A DNA stretch of 30,003 nucleotides from NCBI GenBank assembly GCA_002428935.1, contig DIYG01000110.1:1-30003 (forward strand), read 5' to 3'. Each line of letters opens with the position of its first letter. The first letter of the stretch is position 1. The DNA comes from Halieaceae bacterium UBA6060. GTDB lineage: Bacteria > Pseudomonadota > Gammaproteobacteria > Pseudomonadales > Halieaceae. A program made the translations under genes and the position numbers. Below are positions 14,661 through 22,309 of this stretch, piece by piece. The notes below the pieces were generated by a model. The model worked only from the letters and a program-made list of their open reading frames with translations, was not told the origin of the DNA and did no database searches.

Positions 14661-15365
14661 ATGAAGAAACAGCTGGTCATGGCCGTGGCAGCGGCAAGCG
14701 TAGCGCTTAGCGCGGCGAGTGTGCAGGCCTACGAGCAGGGAGACATCATCTTTCGCGCGGGCGTTGTGACGGTTGCACCTAACGACGACAGCGATCCCAT
14801 TATCCTGCCAGGAATACCCGAGGACACCCTGCAAAACGGCGTCAGCGTGGATAATGGTACGGCGATCAGCTTGATCGGCGCGTATATGCTCAATGATAAC
14901 TGGGGCCTTGAACTGTTGGCCGCGACCCCCTTTGAACACGATATCGATGTCAAAGATTTGGGTATCGCAGCCGGTTCAACAAAGCACCTACCGCCGACGC
15001 TGAGCTTGCAGTGGTACCCCCGCGGTGGGCAAGAAGGCTGGCAGCCTTATTTTGGTCTCGGCGTGAACTACACGACGTTCTTTGATGAAGAAGTTGATCC
15101 TGCTCTCGGTGGTGTATTGGGTGACCTCCTGGGCGTGACTTCTGCCAAGCTTTCCCTGGACGATTCCTTTGGTTGGGCAGCACAGGCCGGCGTTGATATA
15201 CCTCTCAACGACAAATGGGCCTTCAACCTGGGTGTTTGGTACATCGACATCGGCACCACTGCAGATATCGACGTGAACCTGGAAGGTGGCGGCTCCGCCA
15301 CTGTGAGCTTCGACGTAGACATCGATCCCTGGGTTTACAACGTTGGTGTGGCTTACAAGTTCTGA
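14661..15365 (+). CDS. ompW: outer membrane protein OmpW
   Basis: 234 residues. A signal peptide (MKKQLVMAVAAASVALSAASVQA, cleavage before YEQGD) precedes the mature chain. The mature start DIIFRAGVVTVAPNDDSDPI, the segment TAISLIGAYMLNDNWGLELLAATPFEHDI, GSTKHLPPTLSLQWYP and the terminal aromatic in YNVGVAYKF are OmpW family marks. OmpW is an eight-stranded outer-membrane barrel with a hydrophobic channel, linked to uptake or export of small hydrophobic compounds and to stress responses. A GAGGAG ribosome site lies 10 bases before the ATG. The promoter carries a perfect FNR box, and a strong intrinsic terminator follows. Confidence 0.95.
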   Translation: MKKQLVMAVAAASVALSAASVQAYEQGDIIFRAGVVTVAPNDDSDPIILPGIPEDTLQNGVSVDNGTAISLIGAYMLNDNWGLELLAATPFEHDIDVKDLGIAAGSTKHLPPTLSLQWYPRGGQEGWQPYFGLGVNYTTFFDEEVDPALGGVLGDLLGVTSAKLSLDDSFGWAAQAGVDIPLNDKWAFNLGVWYIDIGTTADIDVNLEGGGSATVSFDVDIDPWVYNVGVAYKF

Positions 15366-15406
15366 GAACTGCCTGGAGATGGTCCCCGCCATCTTCGTCT
15401 CAGTTA

Positions 15407-15432
15407 CCCCGCCCTTTGGCGGGGTTTTTTTT
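15407..15432 (+). terminator. intrinsic terminator of ompW
   Basis: CCCCGCC-CTTT-GGCGGGG is a 7-bp perfect GC stem followed directly by eight T. It begins 42 bases after the ompW stop. Confidence 0.95.
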
Positions 15433-15503
15433 GCCCGGGCATCGGTAAGCCACTTGCGTACCTCGGTATGATGCACCCTCAAGTTGCAGCCGAGTAGTGG
15501 CAA

Positions 15504-16073
15504 ATGAGGTTCCGGAAGGGAGACGGTTTGGCCGAGACGGTTTATCTCGGTTTTGTGGTTGTATTGTGTTTGTTCGCACTCTACGGAAACAGAAGCGGCT
15601 TTGAACCCAGTCTCGATTGGGCGTATCTGACGGGCCGGTATTGTTGGATTCTCGGTGCAATCTTTTTCATTCCGGTCTTTCTTGATAGAAATCCACGGTA
15701 CCGTTTGGATCGGAGTCCGGCGATTCTGTTTACCGCTGGTCCTCTTACCTATGGAGTTCTGGTGCTCTTCTCTTACCAGGTGATGAGTTACAGTTTTCCG
15801 GCGGTTCACGCGAAGCATTTTGGGGTTCCCTTTGAAGCATCAGTAAAGGTAGTGGACACGGAAAGAAGCGTGGGTCGGTACCGCAAATGCTCGTACATCA
15901 TCGTCGCGGAAGACTCCTCCCTCCTGGGTGTGAACTACGAGCTCTGTGCCAAGCGACGACTCTGGGAAAAGGTGAAATCCGGCGATACCTTGCGGTTTTC
16001 TGGAAAGGAGACGCGTTTTGGTCGTCTTGTTACACACATGACTGCACCGGCTCCCATAGAACCTCAGCCCTGA
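15504..16073 (+). CDS. hypothetical membrane protein
   Basis: 189 residues, not recognised. Three hydrophobic segments (about 11-27, 45-60 and 73-91) are followed by a soluble C-terminal domain (about 95-189). That domain has a beta-rich look: ASVKVVDTERSVGRYRKCSYIIVAEDSSLLGVNYELCAKRRLWEKVKSGDTLRFSGKETRFG, which could be a small barrel. It has two cysteines. The predicted topology does not settle whether this domain is periplasmic. The ATG at 15504 lacks a strong ribosome site. The gene stands alone between the ompW terminator and the NfeD operon, and no partner is suggested. A real gene is likely from length and hydrophobic pattern, but function cannot be given. Confidence 0.65.
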   Translation: MRFRKGDGLAETVYLGFVVVLCLFALYGNRSGFEPSLDWAYLTGRYCWILGAIFFIPVFLDRNPRYRLDRSPAILFTAGPLTYGVLVLFSYQVMSYSFPAVHAKHFGVPFEASVKVVDTERSVGRYRKCSYIIVAEDSSLLGVNYELCAKRRLWEKVKSGDTLRFSGKETRFGRLVTHMTAPAPIEPQP

Positions 16074-16235
16074 AGCCTAGGGGAGGACGATGCTCTTCCT
16101 CGAGCCACGCGCCCAAAGCATCATGTCTTTTATTGGCGATTCACGCCCGCCGACGGACATCTTTCCCTGGTAATAGACAAAGCAAACACAACTTGCTTTC
16201 GCGCGCGGTAGCGCTCCCGGTGACAAGAATCAATC

Positions 16236-16264
16236 TTGAACCCTTGTGCCAATTAACATAGCAT
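16236..16264 (+). promoter_or_regulatory. candidate sigma70 promoter for the NfeD-SPFH operon
   Basis: TTGAAC (16236-16241) and TAGCAT (16259-16264) are separated by exactly 17 bp, each matching 4 of 6 consensus bases. The predicted start near 16271 falls inside the palindrome at 16268-16288. Confidence 0.4.
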
Positions 16265-16267
16265 TGT

Positions 16268-16288
16268 CTTACATATTCAGTATGTAAG
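16268..16288. promoter_or_regulatory. 21-bp palindrome over the predicted start of the NfeD operon
   Basis: CTTACATA-TTCAG-TATGTAAG has perfect 8-bp arms. It covers the predicted transcription start, and its right arm overlaps the AAGGG ribosome site (16286-16290) of the NfeD gene. It fits a repressor operator or an mRNA hairpin that hides the ribosome site. The third gene of the operon encodes an HTH protein that could bind it. Confidence 0.55.
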
Positions 16289-16296
16289 GGTTTGCT

Positions 16297-16737
16297 ATGA
16301 ACGTTGCCTTGGAGCCCTGGCACCTTTGGATCATTGCTGGGCTTTGCTTGTTTATCGGTGAGGTTTTTATTCCAGGCTTTATCCTGGCGAGCCTGGCGGT
16401 GGGTTGCCTTTTGGGCGGTGGCGCGCACTACCTTACGGACGATCTGGCGTTCGCCATCGGCGGTTTTATCCTTGGAGCTGGAGCGTCCCTGGCGCTGATT
16501 CGCCCTTATGTAGCCAAAGCATTGGGTCCCGAGGAAGAGTCTCGCTTCGGCGCCGATGCAATGATTGGAGACGTCGTTGTCGTTACGGATGCAAGTGATA
16601 TCGGCGGTAGCCTAAAGGCCCGGTATCGCGACACCGTGTGGTCATTGCACTGTGAACAGGATTTGTTTGAGGGCGATAGGGCAGAAATCGTTGCGGTGAA
16701 TGGCGGCACCCTTGTTGTAAAGCCGCTCTTACCGTAA
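16297..16737 (+). CDS. NfeD family membrane protein
   Basis: 146 residues. The N-terminal membrane part (about 8-70) has WIIAGLCLFIGEVFIPGFILASLAVGCLLGG and a glycine-rich second hairpin. The soluble C-terminal part (about 85-146, MIGDVVVVTDASDIGGSLKARYRDTVWSLHCEQDLFEGDRAEIVAVNGGTLVVKPL) is the OB-fold typical of NfeD. This is the short NfeD1b/YbbJ-like type without a ClpP-like protease domain. NfeD proteins are near-constant partners of SPFH proteins, and here the SPFH gene follows 65 bp downstream, as in E. coli ybbJ-qmcA. Confidence 0.93.
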   Translation: MNVALEPWHLWIIAGLCLFIGEVFIPGFILASLAVGCLLGGGAHYLTDDLAFAIGGFILGAGASLALIRPYVAKALGPEEESRFGADAMIGDVVVVTDASDIGGSLKARYRDTVWSLHCEQDLFEGDRAEIVAVNGGTLVVKPLLP

Positions 16738-16802
16738 GGCCACGCTAGTCATATCCCCACACCAGTAGCTGCCTAAAGAGACCACCTAAAGAGGACATTT
16801 AC

Positions 16803-17810
16803 ATGATTGATGCAATCACGATTATTTTTGCTTTCTTTGCCCTGTTTGTCATTGTCCTGACCGTGAAGGGTATACGGGTCGTTCCCGAGCGCTCCGTAAT
16901 GATGATCGAACGTTTAGGTAAGTTCAGCCGCCAGCTCAACGCGGGCTTGAATTTGATCATCCCCATTATCGATTCACCGCGAAAGATTCCCGTTCGGGAG
17001 ACGATCCGCGATACGGCGGGGAACAAATACCATCAGGTGTCCATGGAAACGAGCTTAGACCTTCGAGAGCAGGTCTATGACTTCCCTGCCCAGCAGGTGA
17101 TTACCAAGGATAACGTCGGCATTTTAGTCGACGCGGTCGTGTACTTCGCGATCATGGAGCCGCAGAAGGCAACCTATGAGATAGCGAACCTGCCGTTGGC
17201 ATTGGAGACCCTCACGCAGACAACGCTGCGGAACGTGATCGGTGAAATGGATCTCGATGACACGTTGTCGTCGCGGGACACCATCAACGCCAAACTCGTG
17301 GAAACCATCGACCAGGCCGCCAACGGCTGGGGCGTGAAGGTAAACCGTGTAGAAGTTCAAGACATCACGCCTCCGCAAGATGTTACCCAGGCGATGGAGC
17401 AGGTGATGAAGGCGGAGCGTGAGCGTCGTGCGAATGTCACCGAGGCCGAGGGCTTCAAGAAGGCAGAGGTGTTAAAGGCCGAGGGGCAGCGTGATGCGCG
17501 TATCGCGGAAGCTGAAGGTGAGAAGGTTGCGCAGCTCAAAGAGGCCGAAGGCGAGGCCGATGCGATCCGTGCCGTCGCCAAGGCAAAGGGCGAAGAGCTT
17601 CAGATCCTGGCGCAGCACCTTGGCCAGCAAGGTACCGCGGATTATCTGGTAGCGCTTCGCTATATGGAGACCCTGGATAATATGGCCAAGAACGACAACG
17701 TGGTGTGGATGCCTCATTCGGCGACGGAAGTAGGTTCCATGATTGGCGGGTTTAAAAAGCTCATCAACAGCGAGGCTGCGGTGAGCGGTGGGAATTCCGG
17801 TGCGAACTGA
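16803..17810 (+). CDS. SPFH/Band 7 (paraslipin, QmcA-like) protein
   Basis: 335 residues. One N-terminal membrane segment (about 3-21) leads into the SPFH domain (about 22-200, GIRVVPERSVMMIERLGKFSRQLNAGLNLIIPIID ... RDTINAKLVETIDQAANGWGVKVNRVEVQDITPP). A long Ala/Glu/Lys coiled coil follows (about 200-270, KAEGQRDARIAEAEGEKVAQLKEAEGEADAIRAVAKAKGEE), then a short C-terminal tail ending in Ser/Gly/Asn. Such proteins form large rings that organise membrane microdomains. It follows NfeD, and its TGA overlaps the next ATG as TGATG. Confidence 0.95.
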   Translation: MIDAITIIFAFFALFVIVLTVKGIRVVPERSVMMIERLGKFSRQLNAGLNLIIPIIDSPRKIPVRETIRDTAGNKYHQVSMETSLDLREQVYDFPAQQVITKDNVGILVDAVVYFAIMEPQKATYEIANLPLALETLTQTTLRNVIGEMDLDDTLSSRDTINAKLVETIDQAANGWGVKVNRVEVQDITPPQDVTQAMEQVMKAERERRANVTEAEGFKKAEVLKAEGQRDARIAEAEGEKVAQLKEAEGEADAIRAVAKAKGEELQILAQHLGQQGTADYLVALRYMETLDNMAKNDNVVWMPHSATEVGSMIGGFKKLINSEAAVSGGNSGAN

Positions 17811-18193
17811 TGAGACTGAGTCATCCGGGAAAGCTTATTAAGCCGCTGGTCCTCGACCCTTCCGGGATCTCCCAGTCGGAACTCTCGAGGCGGTTGGGGT
17901 TTAATCAACCCCAGCCGGTCAACGAATTGATCAACGGGAAGCGAGGCTTCACTCCGAAGATGGCGCTTCTCTTTGATCAGGTAACGAAAGGGGCCTTCCC
18001 CGCTGTGTTTTGGCTCACAGCTCAAACCCTCTACGATGCGCAAACAGCGAAAGAAGAGTTTGCTCCGGCTCGGCGTTTTGTCGTCGATCCGGTAACCATT
18101 CAACGCGACGCCACGGAACTTGCAAAGGACGCTGATTCCGACGAGTTGCTTAACCTCTCGTATCAACTGATCGGATTGTCGAAAGATGAGTGA
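17810..18193 (+). CDS. HigA-like XRE-family HTH protein without a HigB toxin
   Basis: 127 residues. The N-terminal MRLSHPGKLIKPLVLDPSGISQSELSRRLGFNQPQPVNELINGKRGFTPKMALLFDQVTKGAFPAVFWLTAQTLYDA is the HigA antitoxin pattern (HPGxxL start, HTH at about 21-45, WLxxQxxYD after it). About 45 extra residues without clear homology follow. HigA proteins normally pair with a HigB RNase encoded just upstream, but here the upstream gene is the SPFH protein and no toxin-size frame is present. The one-base TGATG overlap makes it a fixed member of the NfeD-SPFH unit. It is either an exapted regulator of this operon or an antitoxin acting on a distant toxin. Confidence 0.85.
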   Translation: MRLSHPGKLIKPLVLDPSGISQSELSRRLGFNQPQPVNELINGKRGFTPKMALLFDQVTKGAFPAVFWLTAQTLYDAQTAKEEFAPARRFVVDPVTIQRDATELAKDADSDELLNLSYQLIGLSKDE

Positions 18194-18238
18194 CCTTCCA
18201 TTGTTTGTGATGGATGCGCCGCTTAGTCCTCCACCGAA

Positions 18239-18979
18239 TCAATGATGCGCGTGAGGATTTCCTCCCGGGGCCGCGTGCTCGATGCTCCCTGCCGCTCCCG
18301 GTGTGGGTAGGGGCATCAACAGGTGATGGCGGTGACTTTGGGTGATATAGAGCGTCCAAAGGCCTGCGAAGATCAGCGCGATACCAATGAATAGTTTCAG
18401 ACCCCGCCGACGTAGAAGCGTTTGAATGCGAGCGGCACCGAGGGACGTGGCGAGCATCGCGGGTAGGGTGCCGAGCCCGAAGAGCAGCATAAGCAGGGCG
18501 GACTCGGTCGCAGATTGTGCCGTGGCAGACCAGGCGAGGGCGCTGTAGATGAGACCGCAGGGCATAAGGCCCCAGCACAGCCCCAGGGCCAGTGCGTGGT
18601 GAGCCTGGCGTATGGGCAGAAAGCGACCAGAAAACTTTTGCACCGGTGCCCACAGATGGGCGCCCGCGCGTTCAAGAACACTTATCCCTCGCCACCAGTC
18701 GGTTATCGCCAGCCCCATGGCAATGAGCAGAACGCCGGCTAGATAGCGAAGACCCAGGGTCCAGGCGGCGAGGTTTATGCTTCCGGCGAGGAAACCCAGG
18801 GCGGCTCCCAAGGCCGTATAACTGCAAACACGTCCCAGATGGTAAGCAACAGTCGTCAGCGGTCGATTTCCGGCCCCGAGACTCAGGGCCGAGGCGATGC
18901 CTCCACACATACCGAGGCAGTGTCCCGCACCGGCGAGACCAATACCGAGCGCTGCAAGTCCGTCGGCGGTGCTGATCAT
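18239..18979 (-). CDS. TauE/SafE-like (DsbD-fold) membrane protein of the cco cluster
   Basis: 246 residues with about six membrane segments. The start GIGLAGAGHCLGMCGGI and the central ALGLCWGLMPCGLIYSAL are the paired Cys-containing motifs of the 'sulfite exporter TauE/SafE' family members found beside ccoS in Pseudomonas and relatives. The His-rich C-terminus (QSHRHHLLMPLP...HAAPGGNPHAHH) suggests metal handling. From position it probably helps copper supply or thiol redox steps in cbb3 oxidase assembly; this is inference. The ATG at 18979 lies 15 bp after ccoS, so it is the last gene of the ccoGHIS unit. The plus-strand HTH gene converges on it 45 bp away. Confidence 0.88.
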   Translation of the reverse strand: MISTADGLAALGIGLAGAGHCLGMCGGIASALSLGAGNRPLTTVAYHLGRVCSYTALGAALGFLAGSINLAAWTLGLRYLAGVLLIAMGLAITDWWRGISVLERAGAHLWAPVQKFSGRFLPIRQAHHALALGLCWGLMPCGLIYSALAWSATAQSATESALLMLLFGLGTLPAMLATSLGAARIQTLLRRRGLKLFIGIALIFAGLWTLYITQSHRHHLLMPLPTPGAAGSIEHAAPGGNPHAHH

Positions 18980-18994
18980 GAATGTGGGGAACCT

Positions 18995-19174
18995 CTATGG
19001 TGTGCTGTCTTTGTTTTTGCGGATGAGGTCCGCGTCATCCTCGTCAGAGATGATGCGCCAACTCTCTTTGTCGAGATCGTCGTACTGCCCAGAATCAATG
19101 GCCCACAGCAAGAGCTTGATTACCAGGGCGCAGAATATCAGGGCCACGGGAATCAAAAGATAGAGGCTTTCCAC
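18995..19174 (-). CDS. ccoS: cbb3 oxidase maturation protein CcoS
   Basis: A 59-residue protein read from the sequence: GTG start, then ESLYLLIPVALIFCALVIKLLLWAIDSGQYDDLDKE, and ending KNKDSTP. It has one N-terminal membrane helix (about 4-24), followed by the CcoS hallmark W-A-x-x-SGQ-Y-DD-L. The C-terminus is acidic (DEDDADL). CcoS/FixS is needed for full assembly of cbb3 oxidase, acting with the CcoI copper pump. The GTG directly abuts the ccoI stop (TAGGTG), and length fits the family (50-70 residues). Confidence 0.95.
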   Translation of the reverse strand: MESLYLLIPVALIFCALVIKLLLWAIDSGQYDDLDKESWRIISDEDDADLIRKNKDSTP

Positions 19175-21640
19175 CTAATTAATCTCCGGATTTGAAGACG
19201 AATGCAGGATGGTACCTCTGCGCAAGCGACTGGCGTTACCCACCACCAGCAACGAGCTAAGGGACATGCCGATGGCTGCGGCCCAGGGCGGAATCCAGCC
19301 CATCGCTGCCAGGGGTATGCCCAGCGCGTTATAGCCCAGGGCCCAGACGAAGTTTTGCTTGATGATCCCCTGGGTACGCTGCGCTATGGCTCGCAGGTGC
19401 AGGACCTGGCGCAAGTCTCCCGCGTCGATAACAAAGTCGGCCTGGGCACGGGCGAGGTCTGTGGCACCGGCAACGGCGACGGATACGTCGGCCTTTTTCA
19501 ACACCGGTGCGTCGTTCAAACCGTCCCCTACCATCAGGACTTTTCCGCCGTTGCCCTGTAAAGCACTAACCCGGGCCATCTTTTGCTCTGGCATCAGTCC
19601 CGTGTGGACGGCTTCAAAACCCAGTTTCTCTCCTACCAGGCGAGCCCTTGGTGTGGCATCGCCGGTAAGCAGCTCACAGTGCAGACCGTCGTCTTGGAGT
19701 GTCGCGATGACCCCTTGGGCTTCATTACGAAGGGCATCTTCAAGTCCCAGCCAGGCTAAGGGTTGGTCTTCCTTCACCAGAGCGATCCAGTACAGGGGCT
19801 CCGCTGGGGCCTTTGGAAGGCCGGGAGCCAGTTCCCGACAGAACGAGTCAGAGCCCATGCGTAACCTTCCCTGCCCCCATTGAGCCTCTAGGCCTGCACC
19901 GACCACGGAACGGACATCGGTAACCGTGTCCGCGGTCGCAAGACCCTTGAAAGCGCTAGCGATAGGATGATTTGAATAGCGTTGAAGGGCTGTTGCTAAT
20001 CCTTCTACCGCCGCTCTGTCATAGCTTGGGTCCAGCGTGGCAACCCGGGCAAGGGTGAAAGAGGCCGTGGTAAGCGTGCCGGTCTTGTCAAAGAGGGCGT
20101 GGCTGGTTGCTGCCAGGGTCTCCAGTGCGTTTTCGCCATTAACGATGATGCCTCGGCGTCGCAGGGCGGCAGCCGCGTTTGCCAGCGCCGATGGCGTTGC
20201 GAGGGATAGGGCGCAAGGGCAGCTGATAACCAATACGGATAGAGCAATCCAAAGCGCCCGCTCGCTGTCGACCTGCCACCAGATTAAGGCTGTAACAAGG
20301 GTCGCCAGCAGTACCCCGGCGATGAACCAACTTGCTAGACGATCTGCCATTTGAGCCAGCGCAGGTTTGCCCAGCTTCGCTCTGTCGATGGAACGTTGCA
20401 GCGCCGCGAGTCGTGAGTCCGCGTAGCTTCCCGCTGCGCGTACCTGCAAAGCCTCATCGGTGTTTACGGTGCCAGCGAACACGCTGTCGCCAGAGCCCAC
20501 GGGCCGCGGTAGGGCTTCGCCATTGAACGTGTCTTCCCGTACCGCGCTGCTGCCGTCGACGACAATACCGTCGATAGGAATCATATCGCCGGCTCGGACT
20601 AAAACGCGGTCCTGATCCTTCAGAGCACTGCGCACGCTGGGTACCCAGTTTCCGTCTTTAAATACTTTCACGGCGTCGGGAAGGGCCTGCTCCGCATCCT
20701 GCCAGGCGAGGGTGTCGCGAAAACGTAGCCGTCGCTCGAGAAAGCGAGCGAGAAGCAGTAAAAAGGTGAACATCACCACCGAGTCGAAGTAGACGTCGCC
20801 CCCGCCGCGAAAGGTGGCGACGGCGCTGGCGGAAAACGCCAAACCTATGGCCAGGGCCACGGGCAGATCCATTACCAGGGCTCCGTGGCGAAGGTGTCGC
20901 CATGCGCTTTCGAAAAAACCTCGGGCGGAGAACAGCACGATAAAGGCTGTAACCAGGAGGCTTACCAGACGCAAAAGCTGTTGGTACTCGGCGCTGATAC
21001 CCTGGATAGCGCCCGCGTGAAGAGCGATGGCAAACATGCCCACCTGCATCATGCCGATGCCTGCTACCGCTAGTCGTCGCAGATCTCGGCGGTACTCCCG
21101 TTCCGCTTCTTCGCGCTGGGTGTGGCGATGCCAGGGTTGGACCCGATAGCCCAGAGACGTAATAGTGCGAAAGACCTGACTGATCGGCGTCTCACGAGTA
21201 TCCAAACGGATGTCGAGGCGTGCCTGACTGAGATTTAGCGTGGCCTCATGGACACCGGGGAGCTGACCCATAGTGTGTTCTATGAGCCAGCTACAGGCGG
21301 CGCAGCTCATCCCCCCTATGAGTAAGCGAGCATCGGTCAATCCGCCATCGGCGGTTTCCGTGAACTGTTCCGCAAGGCTTGGATCATCGTAGATCAAGAA
21401 GCTTGCGCCGTCGGTTTCGCCAACATCATCGGGGCGAGCCCCAAAGGCGGTTCGCTGTTCGTAGAAGCGCTCCAGGCCCTGGCCTGCAATGAGTCCGGCG
21501 ACGGCCAGGCAGCCGGCACAACACATGGGACGTTGTTGTCCGGCAATTTCCAGAGAAAAGTTCGTACCAGGAGGCACGCCTTCTCCGCAGTGAAAACACT
21601 GAGCGTCGTTCAGGACCGCATTGGGTAGGGCACTGTTCAC
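19175..21640 (-). CDS. ccoI: copper-exporting P1B-type ATPase CcoI (FixI)
   Basis: 821 residues from the GTG at 21640, preferred over the TTG two codons earlier because GGGAG then sits 6 bases upstream. It is an inner-membrane Cu(I) pump that supplies copper for the CcoN haem-copper centre. In order: an N-terminal Cys-rich region (CFHCGEG and MCCAGC, characteristic of CcoI), an HMA domain with GGMSCAACSW (about 109-118), membrane helices, the transport motif CPC at 474-476, the phosphorylation motif DKTGT with Asp518, then GDGLNDAPVL in the hinge and two final helices. It sits between ccoH and ccoS, as usual. Its length and CcoI-type N-terminus argue against a detoxifying CopA. Confidence 0.96.
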   Translation of the reverse strand: MNSALPNAVLNDAQCFHCGEGVPPGTNFSLEIAGQQRPMCCAGCLAVAGLIAGQGLERFYEQRTAFGARPDDVGETDGASFLIYDDPSLAEQFTETADGGLTDARLLIGGMSCAACSWLIEHTMGQLPGVHEATLNLSQARLDIRLDTRETPISQVFRTITSLGYRVQPWHRHTQREEAEREYRRDLRRLAVAGIGMMQVGMFAIALHAGAIQGISAEYQQLLRLVSLLVTAFIVLFSARGFFESAWRHLRHGALVMDLPVALAIGLAFSASAVATFRGGGDVYFDSVVMFTFLLLLARFLERRLRFRDTLAWQDAEQALPDAVKVFKDGNWVPSVRSALKDQDRVLVRAGDMIPIDGIVVDGSSAVREDTFNGEALPRPVGSGDSVFAGTVNTDEALQVRAAGSYADSRLAALQRSIDRAKLGKPALAQMADRLASWFIAGVLLATLVTALIWWQVDSERALWIALSVLVISCPCALSLATPSALANAAAALRRRGIIVNGENALETLAATSHALFDKTGTLTTASFTLARVATLDPSYDRAAVEGLATALQRYSNHPIASAFKGLATADTVTDVRSVVGAGLEAQWGQGRLRMGSDSFCRELAPGLPKAPAEPLYWIALVKEDQPLAWLGLEDALRNEAQGVIATLQDDGLHCELLTGDATPRARLVGEKLGFEAVHTGLMPEQKMARVSALQGNGGKVLMVGDGLNDAPVLKKADVSVAVAGATDLARAQADFVIDAGDLRQVLHLRAIAQRTQGIIKQNFVWALGYNALGIPLAAMGWIPPWAAAIGMSLSSLLVVGNASRLRRGTILHSSSNPEIN

Positions 21641-21731
21641 TCTCAACTCCCGTGGGCCGACAGGGGGTTCATGGCGAGCGTGGGGAGGCCTGTTCCAGGG
21701 CCAGTAGATTAGTTACGAGCTTGCGCATTGT

Positions 21732-22283
21732 TCAGGGCAAGGCTTCCGGTTCCGATGGGCCTGGCCCACCGCCCAAGAAGCTCTGGGCGACCAGGGAACC
21801 ATCCAGACGCCAGTTCCCCTGTGGATCTTCAAGGGTCCAGTGCCAATTGGGCGCTACCGAGGCGGGCATGGTGCCATCGAAAAGCCCAGGGGCAACGCGC
21901 TGCAATTCCAGGCGAAAATCCCGATCTGCTTCCAGGGGATGGGAAAGTTGCAGGTTCAGACTGGGTTCATAAGCGACCGTATTGTCGTCCCCGTAGAGTC
22001 GGACCTGGATGCGCGAATCTAGAATCTGCAGGCTTGCCCTCAGGCCACGGTCCGCGGCGACCGACTGCTTTTCCAACTGCGCGTTGATGGCCAAACCGTC
22101 TTTGTAGTAGTCATCGGCGACAAGATCGTCCGCGTGACGGTTGGCTATGTACAAGGTGCTGAGGCCGGCGATGACAACGGAGCCCGGTAAGGCAATAAGA
22201 AACCAGGGCCAGAACTGTCGGTACCAGGGGACTGTGCCGGTTGTTTGCCCCGGCCCCGGTGATTCGCCTATTGCCATCGTCAT
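21732..22283 (-). CDS. ccoH: cbb3 oxidase assembly protein CcoH (FixH)
   Basis: 183 residues. One N-terminal membrane helix (about 26-48, WPWFLIALPGSVVIAGLSTLYIA) is followed by DDLVADDYYKDGLAINAQLEKQ, the FixH signature. A beta-rich periplasmic domain with SFLGGGPG near the end follows. CcoH interacts with CcoP and the assembling oxidase. It starts 26 bp after ccoG; the ATG at 22283 follows GAGG at 5 bases, and a second ATG two codons on is an alternative. About 90 bp without features separate it from ccoI. Confidence 0.92.
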   Translation of the reverse strand: MTMAIGESPGPGQTTGTVPWYRQFWPWFLIALPGSVVIAGLSTLYIANRHADDLVADDYYKDGLAINAQLEKQSVAADRGLRASLQILDSRIQVRLYGDDNTVAYEPSLNLQLSHPLEADRDFRLELQRVAPGLFDGTMPASVAPNWHWTLEDPQGNWRLDGSLVAQSFLGGGPGPSEPEALP

Positions 22284-22309
22284 ACCATCCTCGACCTGTT
22301 CAACGTCGA

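Noticed and set aside
16179..16199. AAAGCAA...TTGCTTT hairpin as terminator of the orphan membrane protein gene
   Set aside because: The stem is AT-rich with a 7-base loop, more than 100 bases past the stop, and has no T-tract. It is recorded only as a possible structure.
17810..18193. Complete HigBA toxin-antitoxin locus
   Set aside because: Only the HigA-like part exists. The upstream gene is an SPFH protein and no HigB-size frame is present on either strand nearby.
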